DNA of 64,000 nt, from NCBI GenBank assembly GCA_030123525.1, contig CP126125.1, positions 1,674,001 through 1,738,000 of the forward strand. Reading direction: 5' to 3'. The stretch's first letter is position 1, and each line of letters starts with the position of its first letter. A program made the translations under genes and the position numbers. Positions 8,298 through 16,286 of this stretch are shown in pieces. The notes beneath the pieces are model-generated. The model saw nothing but the letters and a program-made list of their open reading frames with translations. It searched no databases and was not told the origin of the DNA. The stretch is from ELB16-189 sp018266435 (GTDB lineage: Bacteria; Bacteroidota; Bacteroidia; Cytophagales; Cyclobacteriaceae).

Positions 8298-9530
8298 TTA
8301 AATCAGGTACTCAAACAGATTTTCGTTCTGGTTGATTTCAGTATAATTGAGTTTGTACTTATTCATTCGGGCTGTCAGCAAGCCGTAATCATCTTTTGAT
8401 TTTACTTCAATGCCGATCAATGCGGGGCCTGTTTCTTTATTATTTTTTTGAATAAATTCAAAACGAACAATGTCGTCAGTCGGTCCTAAAATAGAATTGA
8501 CAAATTCCTTCAGCGCACCGGGGCGCTGTGCAAAGCGCACAATGAAATAATGTTTTAATCCTTCGTATAGCAATGATCGTTCTTTTATTTCCTGCATCCG
8601 ATCAATGTCATTGTTGCCCCCACTCAACACACACACCACAGTTTTGCCTTTGATTGTGTCGGCATATTGATCGAGCGCGGCAATGGTGAGTGCTCCGGCA
8701 GGCTCAGCTACGATGGCATCTTCATTATAGAGTTGTAAGATGGTAGTGCTCACTTTGCCTTCGGGTACGAGCAACACATCGCTGAGGATATCTTTGCAGA
8801 TTGAAAAAGTGAGGTCGCCTACTTTTTTTACCGAGGCGCCATCTACAAAACGTTGGATTTTTTCTAATGTAACCGGGGCACCGGCCTTCATTGCTTCTTT
8901 CATGGAGGGAGCACCTTCGGGTTCTACCCCAATGATTTTTGTTTGGGGTGAATGGGATTTGAAATAACTCCCAATTCCGGCACTCAGTCCGCCTCCGCCT
9001 ACCGGCACAAAAAGGATATCTACCTGCGACAGTTCTTCCAAAATTTCTTTACCTACTGTGGCCTGGCCCTCAATCACTTTAAGATGGTCAAAGGGAGGGA
9101 TAAATACTTTATTTTTTTCTAGGCAGTAAGCAAGCGCGTGAGCCTGACATTCGTCAAATGTATCTCCGGTGAGTACAATCTCAACCAACCCATTGCCAAA
9201 CATTTTTACCTGATTGATTTTTTGTTTGGGTGTAATGGCCGGCATATAAATAATGCCCTGAATATTCAGCAACCGGCAAGAAAGCGCTACTCCTTGTGCG
9301 TGGTTGCCTGCACTGGCGCATACCACACCTTGCTTTCGTTGGTCTTCACTTAAACTTTGAATCAGGTTGTAAGCTCCACGGATTTTGTACGAGCGAACTA
9401 CCTGCAAGTCTTCGCGTTTCAAATACACCGTAGCTTGAAATTTGTTGGAAAGCTTTTTATGAAGTTGGAGCGGAGTTTTGATGGCCACCCCTTTCAGGGT
9501 TTCTGCAGCCAAATTGATGTTCAAGGTCAT
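8298..9530 (-). CDS. ilvA: Threonine dehydratase (threonine ammonia-lyase), short form
   Basis: 410 residues when started at the ATG at 9530 (MTLNINLAAETLKG). A longer frame reaches 9584 but would overlap the Cys-rich mini-gene upstream, so the shorter start is preferred. It is a fold-type II PLP enzyme: the Schiff-base Lys sits in REDLQVVRSYKIRGAYN, the substrate loop is ASAGNHAQGV and the phosphate-binding loop is VGGGGLSAGI. One ACT-like regulatory domain (HYFIVRFAQRPGALKEF onward) follows. It deaminates threonine to 2-oxobutanoate for isoleucine synthesis. The single regulatory domain matches the shorter, Gram-positive-like IlvA form. It starts 13 bases after the mini-gene and probably shares its transcript. 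Confidence 0.92.
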   Translation of the reverse strand: MTLNINLAAETLKGVAIKTPLQLHKKLSNKFQATVYLKREDLQVVRSYKIRGAYNLIQSLSEDQRKQGVVCASAGNHAQGVALSCRLLNIQGIIYMPAITPKQKINQVKMFGNGLVEIVLTGDTFDECQAHALAYCLEKNKVFIPPFDHLKVIEGQATVGKEILEELSQVDILFVPVGGGGLSAGIGSYFKSHSPQTKIIGVEPEGAPSMKEAMKAGAPVTLEKIQRFVDGASVKKVGDLTFSICKDILSDVLLVPEGKVSTTILQLYNEDAIVAEPAGALTIAALDQYADTIKGKTVVCVLSGGNNDIDRMQEIKERSLLYEGLKHYFIVRFAQRPGALKEFVNSILGPTDDIVRFEFIQKNNKETGPALIGIEVKSKDDYGLLTARMNKYKLNYTEINQNENLFEYLI

Positions 9531-9543
9531 GTAAGAAAAGAAA

Positions 9544-9690
9544 TCAGGCTTTGCGAACAGAGGTAGACTCAGCACATTTGCCACAACCTGTGGCGCATGA
9601 ATTTTTAGCTTTAAAAGACTGGTAGAGCAACCGGCCTAAGTAAGCAACCGCACCAATCACCATAAGGACTAACAAAATTTGCTGAAGCAT
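9544..9690 (-). CDS. FeoB-associated-type Cys-rich membrane mini-protein
   Basis: 48 residues, found by reading the - strand between ilvA and the next gene. An N-terminal transmembrane segment (about residues 4-24, ILLVLMVIGAVAYLGRLLY) is followed by a short cytoplasmic tail with three cysteines, C32, C36 and C39 (CATGCGKC). This layout fits the FeoB-associated Cys-rich membrane protein family, small partners of ferrous iron transport. No feoA or feoB is in the window. It ends 13 bases before the preferred ilvA start. A TATCTTTG box lies 4 bases before its ATG, which would give an almost leaderless mRNA if it is used. Confidence 0.75.
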   Translation of the reverse strand: MLQQILLVLMVIGAVAYLGRLLYQSFKAKNSCATGCGKCAESTSVRKA

Positions 9691-9861
9691 GGATCAAAGA
9701 TACAAAAATATAGAGTGCAGCAGGTTCATTTTCAACTACTTTTCATTCTCACACATTGACTTGTGTTTTTTTGATATAGTTAGCCGTTATTCAATCGATT
9801 GTTTTTTGATAATTGACAGGCTGGGTTATGCGAGGGTCTCATCTCGGGTGCCGGCTCATTT

Positions 9862-10113
9862 TTATTTTTTGAACTTATTAATCCACCGGTTGGCTTCTTG
9901 TTGCAACTTCATTTTTCCACTCCTGAGTTGTTGGTCGAGCCGGTCGTTTATTTTTCCTTTGGATGTAAAATGCCAGTACCCACAATCTTCACACAGGTAT
10001 ACTGCAATTGGGCCTTTGCCTGAATAACAGGTGCGGGCGTGGGCATCAATCAAGGCATCAATAGCCAGGGCTTCTGTTGGGTAAATTCTTTTTCCGGTAT
10101 GACACGTAAGCAT
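9862..10113 (-). CDS. Small zinc-ribbon-like protein of unknown function
   Basis: 83 residues, lysine-rich at the C-terminus. Cysteines at C4, C29, C41 and C44 plus H5 and H48 form a likely metal site; the block VYLCEDCGYWHFTSKG is a CxxC...WH knuckle seen in small uncharacterised bacterial and phage-borne proteins. It starts 2 bases after the stop of the glutamine-synthetase-like gene, so the two are almost certainly cotranscribed, but nothing in its sequence ties it to that enzyme. Role unknown; nucleic-acid binding is one guess for this fold. The 171 bases after it (9691-9861) show no gene or clear signal. Confidence 0.7.
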   Translation of the reverse strand: MLTCHTGKRIYPTEALAIDALIDAHARTCYSGKGPIAVYLCEDCGYWHFTSKGKINDRLDQQLRSGKMKLQQEANRWINKFKK

Positions 10114-10115
10114 AA

Positions 10116-11471
10116 TCAGATGATCTCAAAATACCTTTTCATTTCCCAGTCAGTAACAGGCTTTAAGTGTTGGCGCCATTCCCATTCGCGTGTTTGCACA
10201 AAGTGTTCAACAAATTTTTCACCGAGTATTTCTTTTGCGAGGGAAGATTTTTTCATGGCCTGAGTGGCATCGTGCAGAGTGCTGTGCAGGGTGCCGTGCG
10301 AGTAATCACGATAGCCATTGCCTTCGGTTGCTTTTTGCAACTTCAATTTCTTTTTGATGCCATACAAGCCTGAGGCTAATGCTGCGGCCATGGCTAAGTG
10401 AGGATTGACATCCGAGCCGACTACGCGTATTTCTACCCGGGTAGATTTTTCACTTCCGTTGAGCACACGCAAGGCTACTGTGCGGTTGTCAATTCCCCAG
10501 GTTAATGTGGTGGGAGCCCAGGCTCCTTCCACCAGCCGTTTATAGCTGTTGATCGTGGGCGCGTACATGGGCAACACGTGCGGCAGACAATACAACTGAC
10601 CGGCTATATAGTTTTTCATCAACTCACTCATGCCGTATTTGTCAGCAGTTGCGTAAAACAAATTTTTCTTTGCTGATTTATTCCACAAGCTTTGGTGCAC
10701 ATGCCCGCCACATCCGGGCAGTTGTTCATTCACTTTAGCCATAAACGTAGCCATGATGTTATGCCGGTAAGCAATTTCTTTCACGGCAGTTTTGAAGAGC
10801 AGGGCACGATCGGCCGCTTCTAATATTCCGGCTTGCACAATGGCCGCCTCTAAAGCACCCGGGCCGGTTTCGGTATGTAAGCCTTCGAGGGGCACATCAA
10901 ATTTTTTTAACCCATCAAATAAGTCGGTAAATAAGGCATTTTGTAAAGTTGATCTCAGAATTGAATACCCAAACATGCCGGGGGTGATGGGCGTGAGGTC
11001 TTTGTAGTTTTTTTCATTTGCACGATGAGGTGTTTCAGCATAGTTAAACCATTCAAATTCCTGTGAAAAAACAGGGTAGAAGTTTGCCTTTGCAGCCTCA
11101 GCCAAAATTTTTTTCAAGAGTTGCCTCGGGCAAACGTGCGAGGGTAATCCTTTTTTATCAAGGATCTCACCGAGGAAAAACGGAAGATCATTTTCCCACG
11201 GAATTTTCCGAAAGGTAGTCAGGTCAACGCGTGCTGGAGCATCCGGATAACCCGAGTGCCAGCCGGTATACCTGCCGTTATCGTAAGAGGCATCGCCACA
11301 GTCCCATCCGAAAATGACATCACAAAAAGAAGTTGTGCGATTGGCCGTGGAGAGAAATTTTTCAGTTGAAACATATTTTCCACGAAGAATGCCGTCATTA
11401 TCTGCGTAAGCAATTTTTACTTTTCCCGAGGGATGATTTTTAACGTAATTGAGAATGGCACGAGTTGTCAT
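10116..11471 (-). CDS. Glutamine-synthetase-like gamma-glutamyl-amine ligase
   Basis: 451 residues, about the size of GS type I and PuuA. The catalytic landmarks are intact: QEFEWF (residues 137-142), TETGPGALE with metal-binding Glu (200-208), GCGGHVHQS (253-261), NSYKRL (308-313) and the Arg-rich RVEIRVVGSDVNPHLA (345-360). The usual adenylylation segment (NLYDLP) of true GlnA is absent, which points to an amine ligase rather than the housekeeping enzyme. Related proteins attach glutamate via its gamma-carboxyl to putrescine (PuuA), ethanolamine (Streptomyces GlnA4) or isopropylamine (IpuC), using ATP. With the nearby ethanolamine-like permease and the ADH/ALDH/hydrolase trio, an amino alcohol is the best guess for the substrate. 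This last step is inference. Confidence 0.85.
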   Translation of the reverse strand: MTTRAILNYVKNHPSGKVKIAYADNDGILRGKYVSTEKFLSTANRTTSFCDVIFGWDCGDASYDNGRYTGWHSGYPDAPARVDLTTFRKIPWENDLPFFLGEILDKKGLPSHVCPRQLLKKILAEAAKANFYPVFSQEFEWFNYAETPHRANEKNYKDLTPITPGMFGYSILRSTLQNALFTDLFDGLKKFDVPLEGLHTETGPGALEAAIVQAGILEAADRALLFKTAVKEIAYRHNIMATFMAKVNEQLPGCGGHVHQSLWNKSAKKNLFYATADKYGMSELMKNYIAGQLYCLPHVLPMYAPTINSYKRLVEGAWAPTTLTWGIDNRTVALRVLNGSEKSTRVEIRVVGSDVNPHLAMAAALASGLYGIKKKLKLQKATEGNGYRDYSHGTLHSTLHDATQAMKKSSLAKEILGEKFVEHFVQTREWEWRQHLKPVTDWEMKRYFEII

Positions 11472-11564
11472 AACGTTAAATAAAAGTACGAAAGATAGCC
11501 GATTGGTGCAGGGGTAGTTTTTTGTATTTTTAATTTTTCAGGATTAAAATACAAACTACGCAGG

Positions 11565-11953
11565 TTAAATAGGGTACAAGTGGTCATTGTTGATGGCTGT
11601 TTTTAGGTATTCAAAAAAACAGTTGTACATATCTTCTTCAACTAGTTTTGAAAACTCTGTTAAATTCTTAACAACCGGTTGATGTAAATAACCATACCAT
11701 GTTAAGCCTGCCCGCATCCAAAATGTTTTCCACGTACCGTTAGTCTTTTCAAAGGTTGCCTTTGCAGATGGATGTTTGAGAATGATTTGCGGATTGTTCC
11801 ACTATGGCCTGATTTCAAAAACGATAATGCTTTGGTCGTCAATTTATACCCAATATCCAATTCATCTCTTATATGTTCAGGAGGCCTCATTCTGGTTAGA
11901 AAACTCTCCACCACTTCAATAATTTCTAAAATTTGTAAAGTAGTGATAGCCAT
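11565..11953 (-). pseudogene. Broken DUF3024 gene (frameshift plus amber stop)
   Basis: Reading from 11953, the first 38 or so residues (MAITTLQILEIIEVV onward, with RMRPPEHIRDELDIGYKL) match the start of a DUF3024-type protein. The frame then fails near 11830. In another frame the family resumes as IIVFEIRP, is broken by a TAG at 11802-11804 exactly where a Trp/Gln-rich RPxWN motif is expected, and continues WNNPQIILKHPSAKATFEK, TWKTFWMRAGLTWYGY and on to a TAA at 11565. Two independent lesions make a real pseudogene likelier than one sequencing error, though assembly error cannot be excluded. Function of the intact family is unknown. It sits between the ligase and the permease genes. Confidence 0.75.
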
Positions 11954-11978
11954 ACTTACAAAGTACGGATTAATCCAT

Positions 11979-13283
11979 TTATTTCTTTATCAGCTTAAAA
12001 CCGATGTAGCTAAGAGCGATAATGAGCAAATATAACAGCGCCAGGTGGAGGTTGTAAAATGCCATTGCCACAAAAGAAAACGAAGCGATGATCAATGCTG
12101 TGATCGGAAAGTAAGGAAAGAACGGTGCAACATAAGGCCGGGGAAGTTCCGGCTCTGACTGCCTCAACTTCAGTACAGTAATCATTGAAACGATGTAAAG
12201 TGTGAGTGCACCAAAAACAGAAAGGGTAATCAGCTCACCTGTTTTACCGGTGAGTAGTGCGATGATGCCAATGATCATGTTGAAGAATAAAGCATTGGTG
12301 GGTGTTTGAAATTTAGAATTTACTTTTCCGAGAAAGGCAGGAGCGAATCCTACGTTACCAAATTCAAACGTAGAGCGCCCTCCGGCTAACATGAGCCCGT
12401 GAAAAGAAGCTACCAGTCCAAACAATCCGACAATCACCACGGTACTGTATGACCAGCTTTCTATACTCACAAGGCTAGCCATAGCCAGCGGAAGGGGGGA
12501 ATCAGAAATTTTTCCTGAGGAATCATACACAATAGCTTCCCATCCTGATATTCCAATTGAACTGGTGAAGGTGATAAGGCAAAGAATTACCAGTGTTATC
12601 ATGGCCGAAACAAAACCGATGCGGATAGTTTGTTGAGGGTTTAATGTTTCTTCTGCCAGATTGGCCACACCCTCAATGCCAAGAAAAAACCATATCGCAA
12701 AAGGTACAGCTGCAAAAATTCCTTCCCACCCGTGAGGCCAGGCGCTGCGTTGCAAGTTTTCAATCTGAAAATGTGGAAACGTAATCATACAAAATAGAAT
12801 GATAGCAGCTACAGCCAATGATGTAACAACTAACTCAACGGTTGCTGCCAACTTTACTCCACTTGCATTGAGCAGGAAAAAAATAAAATACGCACCAACA
12901 GAAAAAAATAGAGTAGAAACATGTGGAAAGAAAAGCTGAACGTAGGCACCAATGCCCGAGGCAATGGCCGGTGGTGCAAAAATAAATTCAATATTCTGTG
13001 CCATGCCAGTAATAAACCCAATGTCTTTTCCCCAAACACGACTGGCATAATCAAAAGCTCCGCCCGATTTAGGAATGGCACAGGCCAGTTCGGTATAAGA
13101 AAAAGTAAATGTAACGTACAGTGTGATGATGAATACCAAGGCAATACCCAGCCCAAGCGTGCCACCTTTTTCTAACCCAAGGTTCCACCCAAAATAATTT
13201 CCAGAGATGACGTAGCCAACACCCAAACCCCACACCATCAGTGGCGAAAGTGTACGTTTTAGTGCAGCAGGTTTGGATTTCAT
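11979..13283 (-). CDS. APC-superfamily permease, ethanolamine-permease-like
   Basis: 434 residues with about 12 hydrophobic segments. The N-terminal block WGLGVGYVISGNYFGWNLGL (about residues 18-37) and the segment TELACAIPKSGGAFDYASR are close to those of the ethanolamine permease (Eat) branch of the amino acid/polyamine/organocation superfamily; most amino acid permeases have GSGIF-type motifs there instead. FLGIEGVANLAEETLNP is the conserved helix-6 to -7 region. It should bring an amine or amino acid into the cell by ion-coupled symport. The adjacent glutamine-synthetase-like ligase supports an amine substrate. Substrate assignment rests on motif memory, not on a database search. Confidence 0.78.
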   Translation of the reverse strand: MKSKPAALKRTLSPLMVWGLGVGYVISGNYFGWNLGLEKGGTLGLGIALVFIITLYVTFTFSYTELACAIPKSGGAFDYASRVWGKDIGFITGMAQNIEFIFAPPAIASGIGAYVQLFFPHVSTLFFSVGAYFIFFLLNASGVKLAATVELVVTSLAVAAIILFCMITFPHFQIENLQRSAWPHGWEGIFAAVPFAIWFFLGIEGVANLAEETLNPQQTIRIGFVSAMITLVILCLITFTSSIGISGWEAIVYDSSGKISDSPLPLAMASLVSIESWSYSTVVIVGLFGLVASFHGLMLAGGRSTFEFGNVGFAPAFLGKVNSKFQTPTNALFFNMIIGIIALLTGKTGELITLSVFGALTLYIVSMITVLKLRQSEPELPRPYVAPFFPYFPITALIIASFSFVAMAFYNLHLALLYLLIIALSYIGFKLIKK

Positions 13284-13338
13284 AATACAAAATTCTTTTA
13301 TAATAGCGGCTGCTCGCTGCCTATGGGTATAGCTTGGC

Positions 13339-14754
13339 CTAGTGGCTAACTGGCTTCCGGTCTTTCCAATAAAAATAAAAAGGCACTCCCGATGCCATTA
13401 AGGTCAGTCCCATTAATGCTTCGCGTGGTTTGCTTATAAATGAAACTACCAACAGTACGATACAGAATAAAATAAAAAGAGCCGGCAGCACAGGATAGCC
13501 CCACGCTTTGTAAGGCCTGGGTGCATCAGGCATTTTTATGCGCAACACAAAAACACCCAGTGCAGTTGATCCGTAAAAAATAAACGAAGCAAAAATGAGC
13601 ATGTCGGTAAGTTGATCAAAACTTCCGCTCATTACCAGCACGCCTGACCATACTCCCTGAAAAATCAGGGCTTTGGTTGGGGTGTGGTGTTGAGGATGAA
13701 CTTCTTGTGCGCTCTTGAAAAACAATCCCTCTTTTGCCATGGCATAAAATAATCGGGGCGAAGCCAAAATGGTGGTGTTGGTGCAACCCAATGTGGTAAG
13801 TAAGATCAACAAAGAAATAAAGATGCCTCCAACCGGTCCTAAAATATGTTCGATCACAGTAACCGCAGCAATGGAGTTGCCCGAATGACCAATCAGTTGG
13901 TCAATTGGTAAGACATACAAATACGCAAAATTGGTCAGCAAATAAATGACCATGATGGCAATCATGCCAAATACCAGCGCCAGAGGTAAGTTGCGTTGGG
14001 CATCTTTAATTTCACCGCCCAGGTAGCCGATGGTGCTCCATCCTTCATAACCCCAAAATGCCGAGAGCAAGGCCGTAAACATAGCGCTGATGAAAATCGG
14101 ATCTGTCCACGATCGTTCAACATAATTTGATCCATGAGATTGAATGTTTTGCCAACTTCCTACACCGGAGAACAATCCTAATAAAATGATTCCCAAAATG
14201 CTAACAAGTACAATGTAAAGAATGGATTTGCTAAATTCCTCTCCTATTTTTAGCCCGATGTAGTTGATGTAAGAGAGAACAGCAATCAGGGCAATGGTCA
14301 GCAACTTCACCCCCAGGTTATCAAATGGAGTAAGAAAACCCAGCACGGTGATGGATTCCCACTTAGCCGATAAATGAGGAAGAGTTACCAATGAGTTGAA
14401 CGACTGGCCAAATACATACGCAATGGAGGCAACAGAGGCTGTACGGATAGCAGTGAAGTTTGCCCATCCGTATAAAAAAGCAAAAAAGCGATTGAAGATT
14501 TTTTTGTAATAAACAAATTCTCCACCTGAGTCGGCCAGCATGCTGGCCACTTCGGCATTGCTCAACGTGCCGATCAGCGTGAGCAGGCCACCCAGCAGCC
14601 AAGCCAGCAAAACCAATCCGGGAGATTGCAAGGCTTCGGCCATAGGTGCTACTTTTTTGTAAACACCTGAACCAATAACTGAACTGATGACCAGAAAAAA
14701 TGCGGAGGCTAAGCCAAGTGTACGAACGAGTTGGCCTTGGGGTGATTTATTCAA
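13339..14754 (-). CDS. APC-superfamily amino acid permease (LAT/SteT-like)
   Basis: 471 residues, about 12 membrane helices. The signature SSVIGSGVYKKVAPMA in helix 1 and WLLGGLLTLIGTLSNAEVASML in helix 2 belong to the amino acid transporter family near SteT and the L-type exchangers; SAFWGYEGWSTIGYLGGEIKD is the helix-6 region. It lies 55 bases upstream of the ethanolamine-like permease on the same strand, so the two are likely cotranscribed. Exchangers of this type often swap one amino acid for another; here it could export or import the amino acid produced by the neighbouring pathway, but that is inference. Confidence 0.85.
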   Translation of the reverse strand: MNKSPQGQLVRTLGLASAFFLVISSVIGSGVYKKVAPMAEALQSPGLVLLAWLLGGLLTLIGTLSNAEVASMLADSGGEFVYYKKIFNRFFAFLYGWANFTAIRTASVASIAYVFGQSFNSLVTLPHLSAKWESITVLGFLTPFDNLGVKLLTIALIAVLSYINYIGLKIGEEFSKSILYIVLVSILGIILLGLFSGVGSWQNIQSHGSNYVERSWTDPIFISAMFTALLSAFWGYEGWSTIGYLGGEIKDAQRNLPLALVFGMIAIMVIYLLTNFAYLYVLPIDQLIGHSGNSIAAVTVIEHILGPVGGIFISLLILLTTLGCTNTTILASPRLFYAMAKEGLFFKSAQEVHPQHHTPTKALIFQGVWSGVLVMSGSFDQLTDMLIFASFIFYGSTALGVFVLRIKMPDAPRPYKAWGYPVLPALFILFCIVLLVVSFISKPREALMGLTLMASGVPFYFYWKDRKPVSH

Positions 14755-14826
14755 GATTCAAAATTTAAACAATTGATTTTTTAAAACTCACAAGAAGGTT
14801 TTTATTACGGTGAAATGATTCAGCAA

Positions 14827-15729
14827 TCAATAGCCCCAATTTTTCATTACCTGATAGTCTTCTTTAACAGAGTCAATGGGTGCTTGGCCTTGATAAGCCT
14901 CTTGCTCAATGATAAAATGTTTTGTGCCTTCGCTGGCGCAGAGGTCAATCACGTCTTTTACCTGGGCAATTCCTTTTCCTAAAACAGTGCTTTCGTATTT
15001 TTCAGGATTGCCGGCAGACGCTATTTCATCTTTTACATGCAGCAACTCAAAACGCCCGGGAAATTTTTTCACAATGTCTATAGCTTTTACTCCGGCATTA
15101 AAGAGATTTCCGGTATCCAGTTGTTGAACGACTACCCTCGGGTCGGTCAGCTTCAGAATGAGATCATACAATACTTTGCCATTCACTTTTTTGCTAAACT
15201 CAAAATCATGGTTGTGATAGCCGTACTTCATTCCCGATTGATGGCATAATTCTCCACACTTATTAAATACATCCATAAATTTTTTGAGGCTGTCTTCGGT
15301 TTCATAAATGGAAGCATCAAGCCACGGGCTTACCACATATTGCTGCCCGGCTGTGGCAGCGTCCTCTACGGTGTATTTCCAACTGTCAGTAAAATCTTTT
15401 TTAACTTCGTCCCAGTGTTGCTTTCCTAACACCGTGTGGCCGCTGGGCATATTCATACCCATATCGGCCAGCATTTTTTTGAATTCGGCAGGTGCATATC
15501 CATAAAATTTCCGATTTACATAGTTAGCATGTTCCACGTGTTGGTAGCCCATCGCAGCCAGTTGCTTGAGGGTGCCCTGCGGGTCTTTTTTCATGTCATC
15601 TCGCACAGAATAAAGTTGAATACCAAGTGTGCCCTTAGAGGCAAAAAATGAAAATGATTTTGCTGATGAGAGCGTTACAACGGAGGCTGTCATAACACTT
15701 TGTTTAAGAAAAGTTCTGCGGGTGATCAT
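14827..15729 (-). CDS. Exported sugar-phosphate isomerase/epimerase-like TIM barrel
   Basis: 300 residues with a Tat-like signal (MITRRTFLKQSVM then a hydrophobic stretch to about residue 30). The remainder is an AP-endonuclease-2 / xylose-isomerase-like barrel: LGIQLYSVRDDM, MKYGYHNHDFEF, VVVQQLDTGNLFNAG and HVKDEI supply the His, Asp and Glu residues that bind a divalent metal in this family. Proteins of this kind act on sugars or keto sugars in the periplasm of Bacteroidota, but no reaction can be named. A second, related gene lies at 24775-25731. A perfect palindrome sits 26 bases upstream of the start. Confidence 0.85.
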   Translation of the reverse strand: MITRRTFLKQSVMTASVVTLSSAKSFSFFASKGTLGIQLYSVRDDMKKDPQGTLKQLAAMGYQHVEHANYVNRKFYGYAPAEFKKMLADMGMNMPSGHTVLGKQHWDEVKKDFTDSWKYTVEDAATAGQQYVVSPWLDASIYETEDSLKKFMDVFNKCGELCHQSGMKYGYHNHDFEFSKKVNGKVLYDLILKLTDPRVVVQQLDTGNLFNAGVKAIDIVKKFPGRFELLHVKDEIASAGNPEKYESTVLGKGIAQVKDVIDLCASEGTKHFIIEQEAYQGQAPIDSVKEDYQVMKNWGY

Positions 15730-15755
15730 GGTTGGAGTACTTTTTAAATTAGTGG

Positions 15756-15772
15756 ATTCTAAAGTTTAGAAT
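15756..15772 (-). promoter_or_regulatory. Perfect 17-base palindrome upstream of the TIM-barrel gene
   Basis: ATTCTAAA and TTTAGAAT flank a single G, an exact 8-1-8 palindrome located 26 bases before the ATG at 15729. Its size and position suit a dimeric repressor site. The flanking 250 bases up to the next gene show no other clear signal apart from a TACTTTTG box at 15961. Confidence 0.35.
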
Positions 15773-16017
15773 TTGTTGTGAATAAATGAAGGGGCTCATC
15801 ATTTTCTTTATCAAATTTCTATCAGCAGACGATATCGGGCATTTGCAAAGCTTAATGGTAATGGAAACTTACAGAGACAAAAGCTCGGGCAGTTAAGCTG
15901 AGGCAACGGGATAATATCAGCCTAATTCACAGAAAATGAGGAAGATTGGAACAAAAATTGTACTTTTGCGGTTGCTATTAAAAACAGGCCTTGCAAGCCG
16001 CTAAATCAATCAAAAAT

Positions 16018-16275
16018 ATGGGAAGACCACCGATTTTACCGAAAAAAAAGAAGGATGGATGGTACATTGAAGTGCGCAACAAAGGCGCTAAGTCTGGCCT
16101 TATCCTCATCCGCGACAGCTATGAGGCGATGATGCAGGCTGCCCGCCAATACCAGACCACAAAAGACATTATTTTGTTAGGCGAACACCGCAACGGCAAA
16201 AGAGTTGAGGATAGCATGAAGCAGGAGAAGCAAAAAGAAAAAGCAGCCGCTAAAACAAAAAAAATTAAGGCGTAA
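16018..16275 (+). CDS. Small basic conserved hypothetical protein
   Basis: 85 residues from the ATG at 16018; a TTG at 15991 would add nine residues but has weaker support. It opens with MGRPPILPKKKK, an AT-hook-like GRP motif beside a lysine run, followed by a compact region (DGWYIEVRNKGAKSGLILIRDSYEAMMQAARQ, read in two parts) and a Lys/Ala-rich tail. The composition suggests a nucleic-acid-associated protein. I recognise no named family. A perfect TACTTTTG -7 element is present at 15961-15968, about 50 bases upstream. Confidence 0.65.
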   Translation: MGRPPILPKKKKDGWYIEVRNKGAKSGLILIRDSYEAMMQAARQYQTTKDIILLGEHRNGKRVEDSMKQEKQKEKAAAKTKKIKA

Positions 16276-16286
16276 GCACAAATTTT

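Noticed and set aside
9689..10027. 112-residue + strand ORF between ilvA and the ligase gene
   Set aside because: It overlaps the Cys-rich - strand genes, has a biased aromatic composition and no family resemblance. The - strand genes have clear motifs.
5093..11471. Classical putrescine (Puu) catabolism
   Set aside because: The ligase, aldehyde dehydrogenase and hydrolase fit PuuA, C and D, but there is no PuuB-type oxidase; an iron alcohol dehydrogenase is in its place, and the permease resembles the ethanolamine group. Putrescine remains a fallback, not the first choice.
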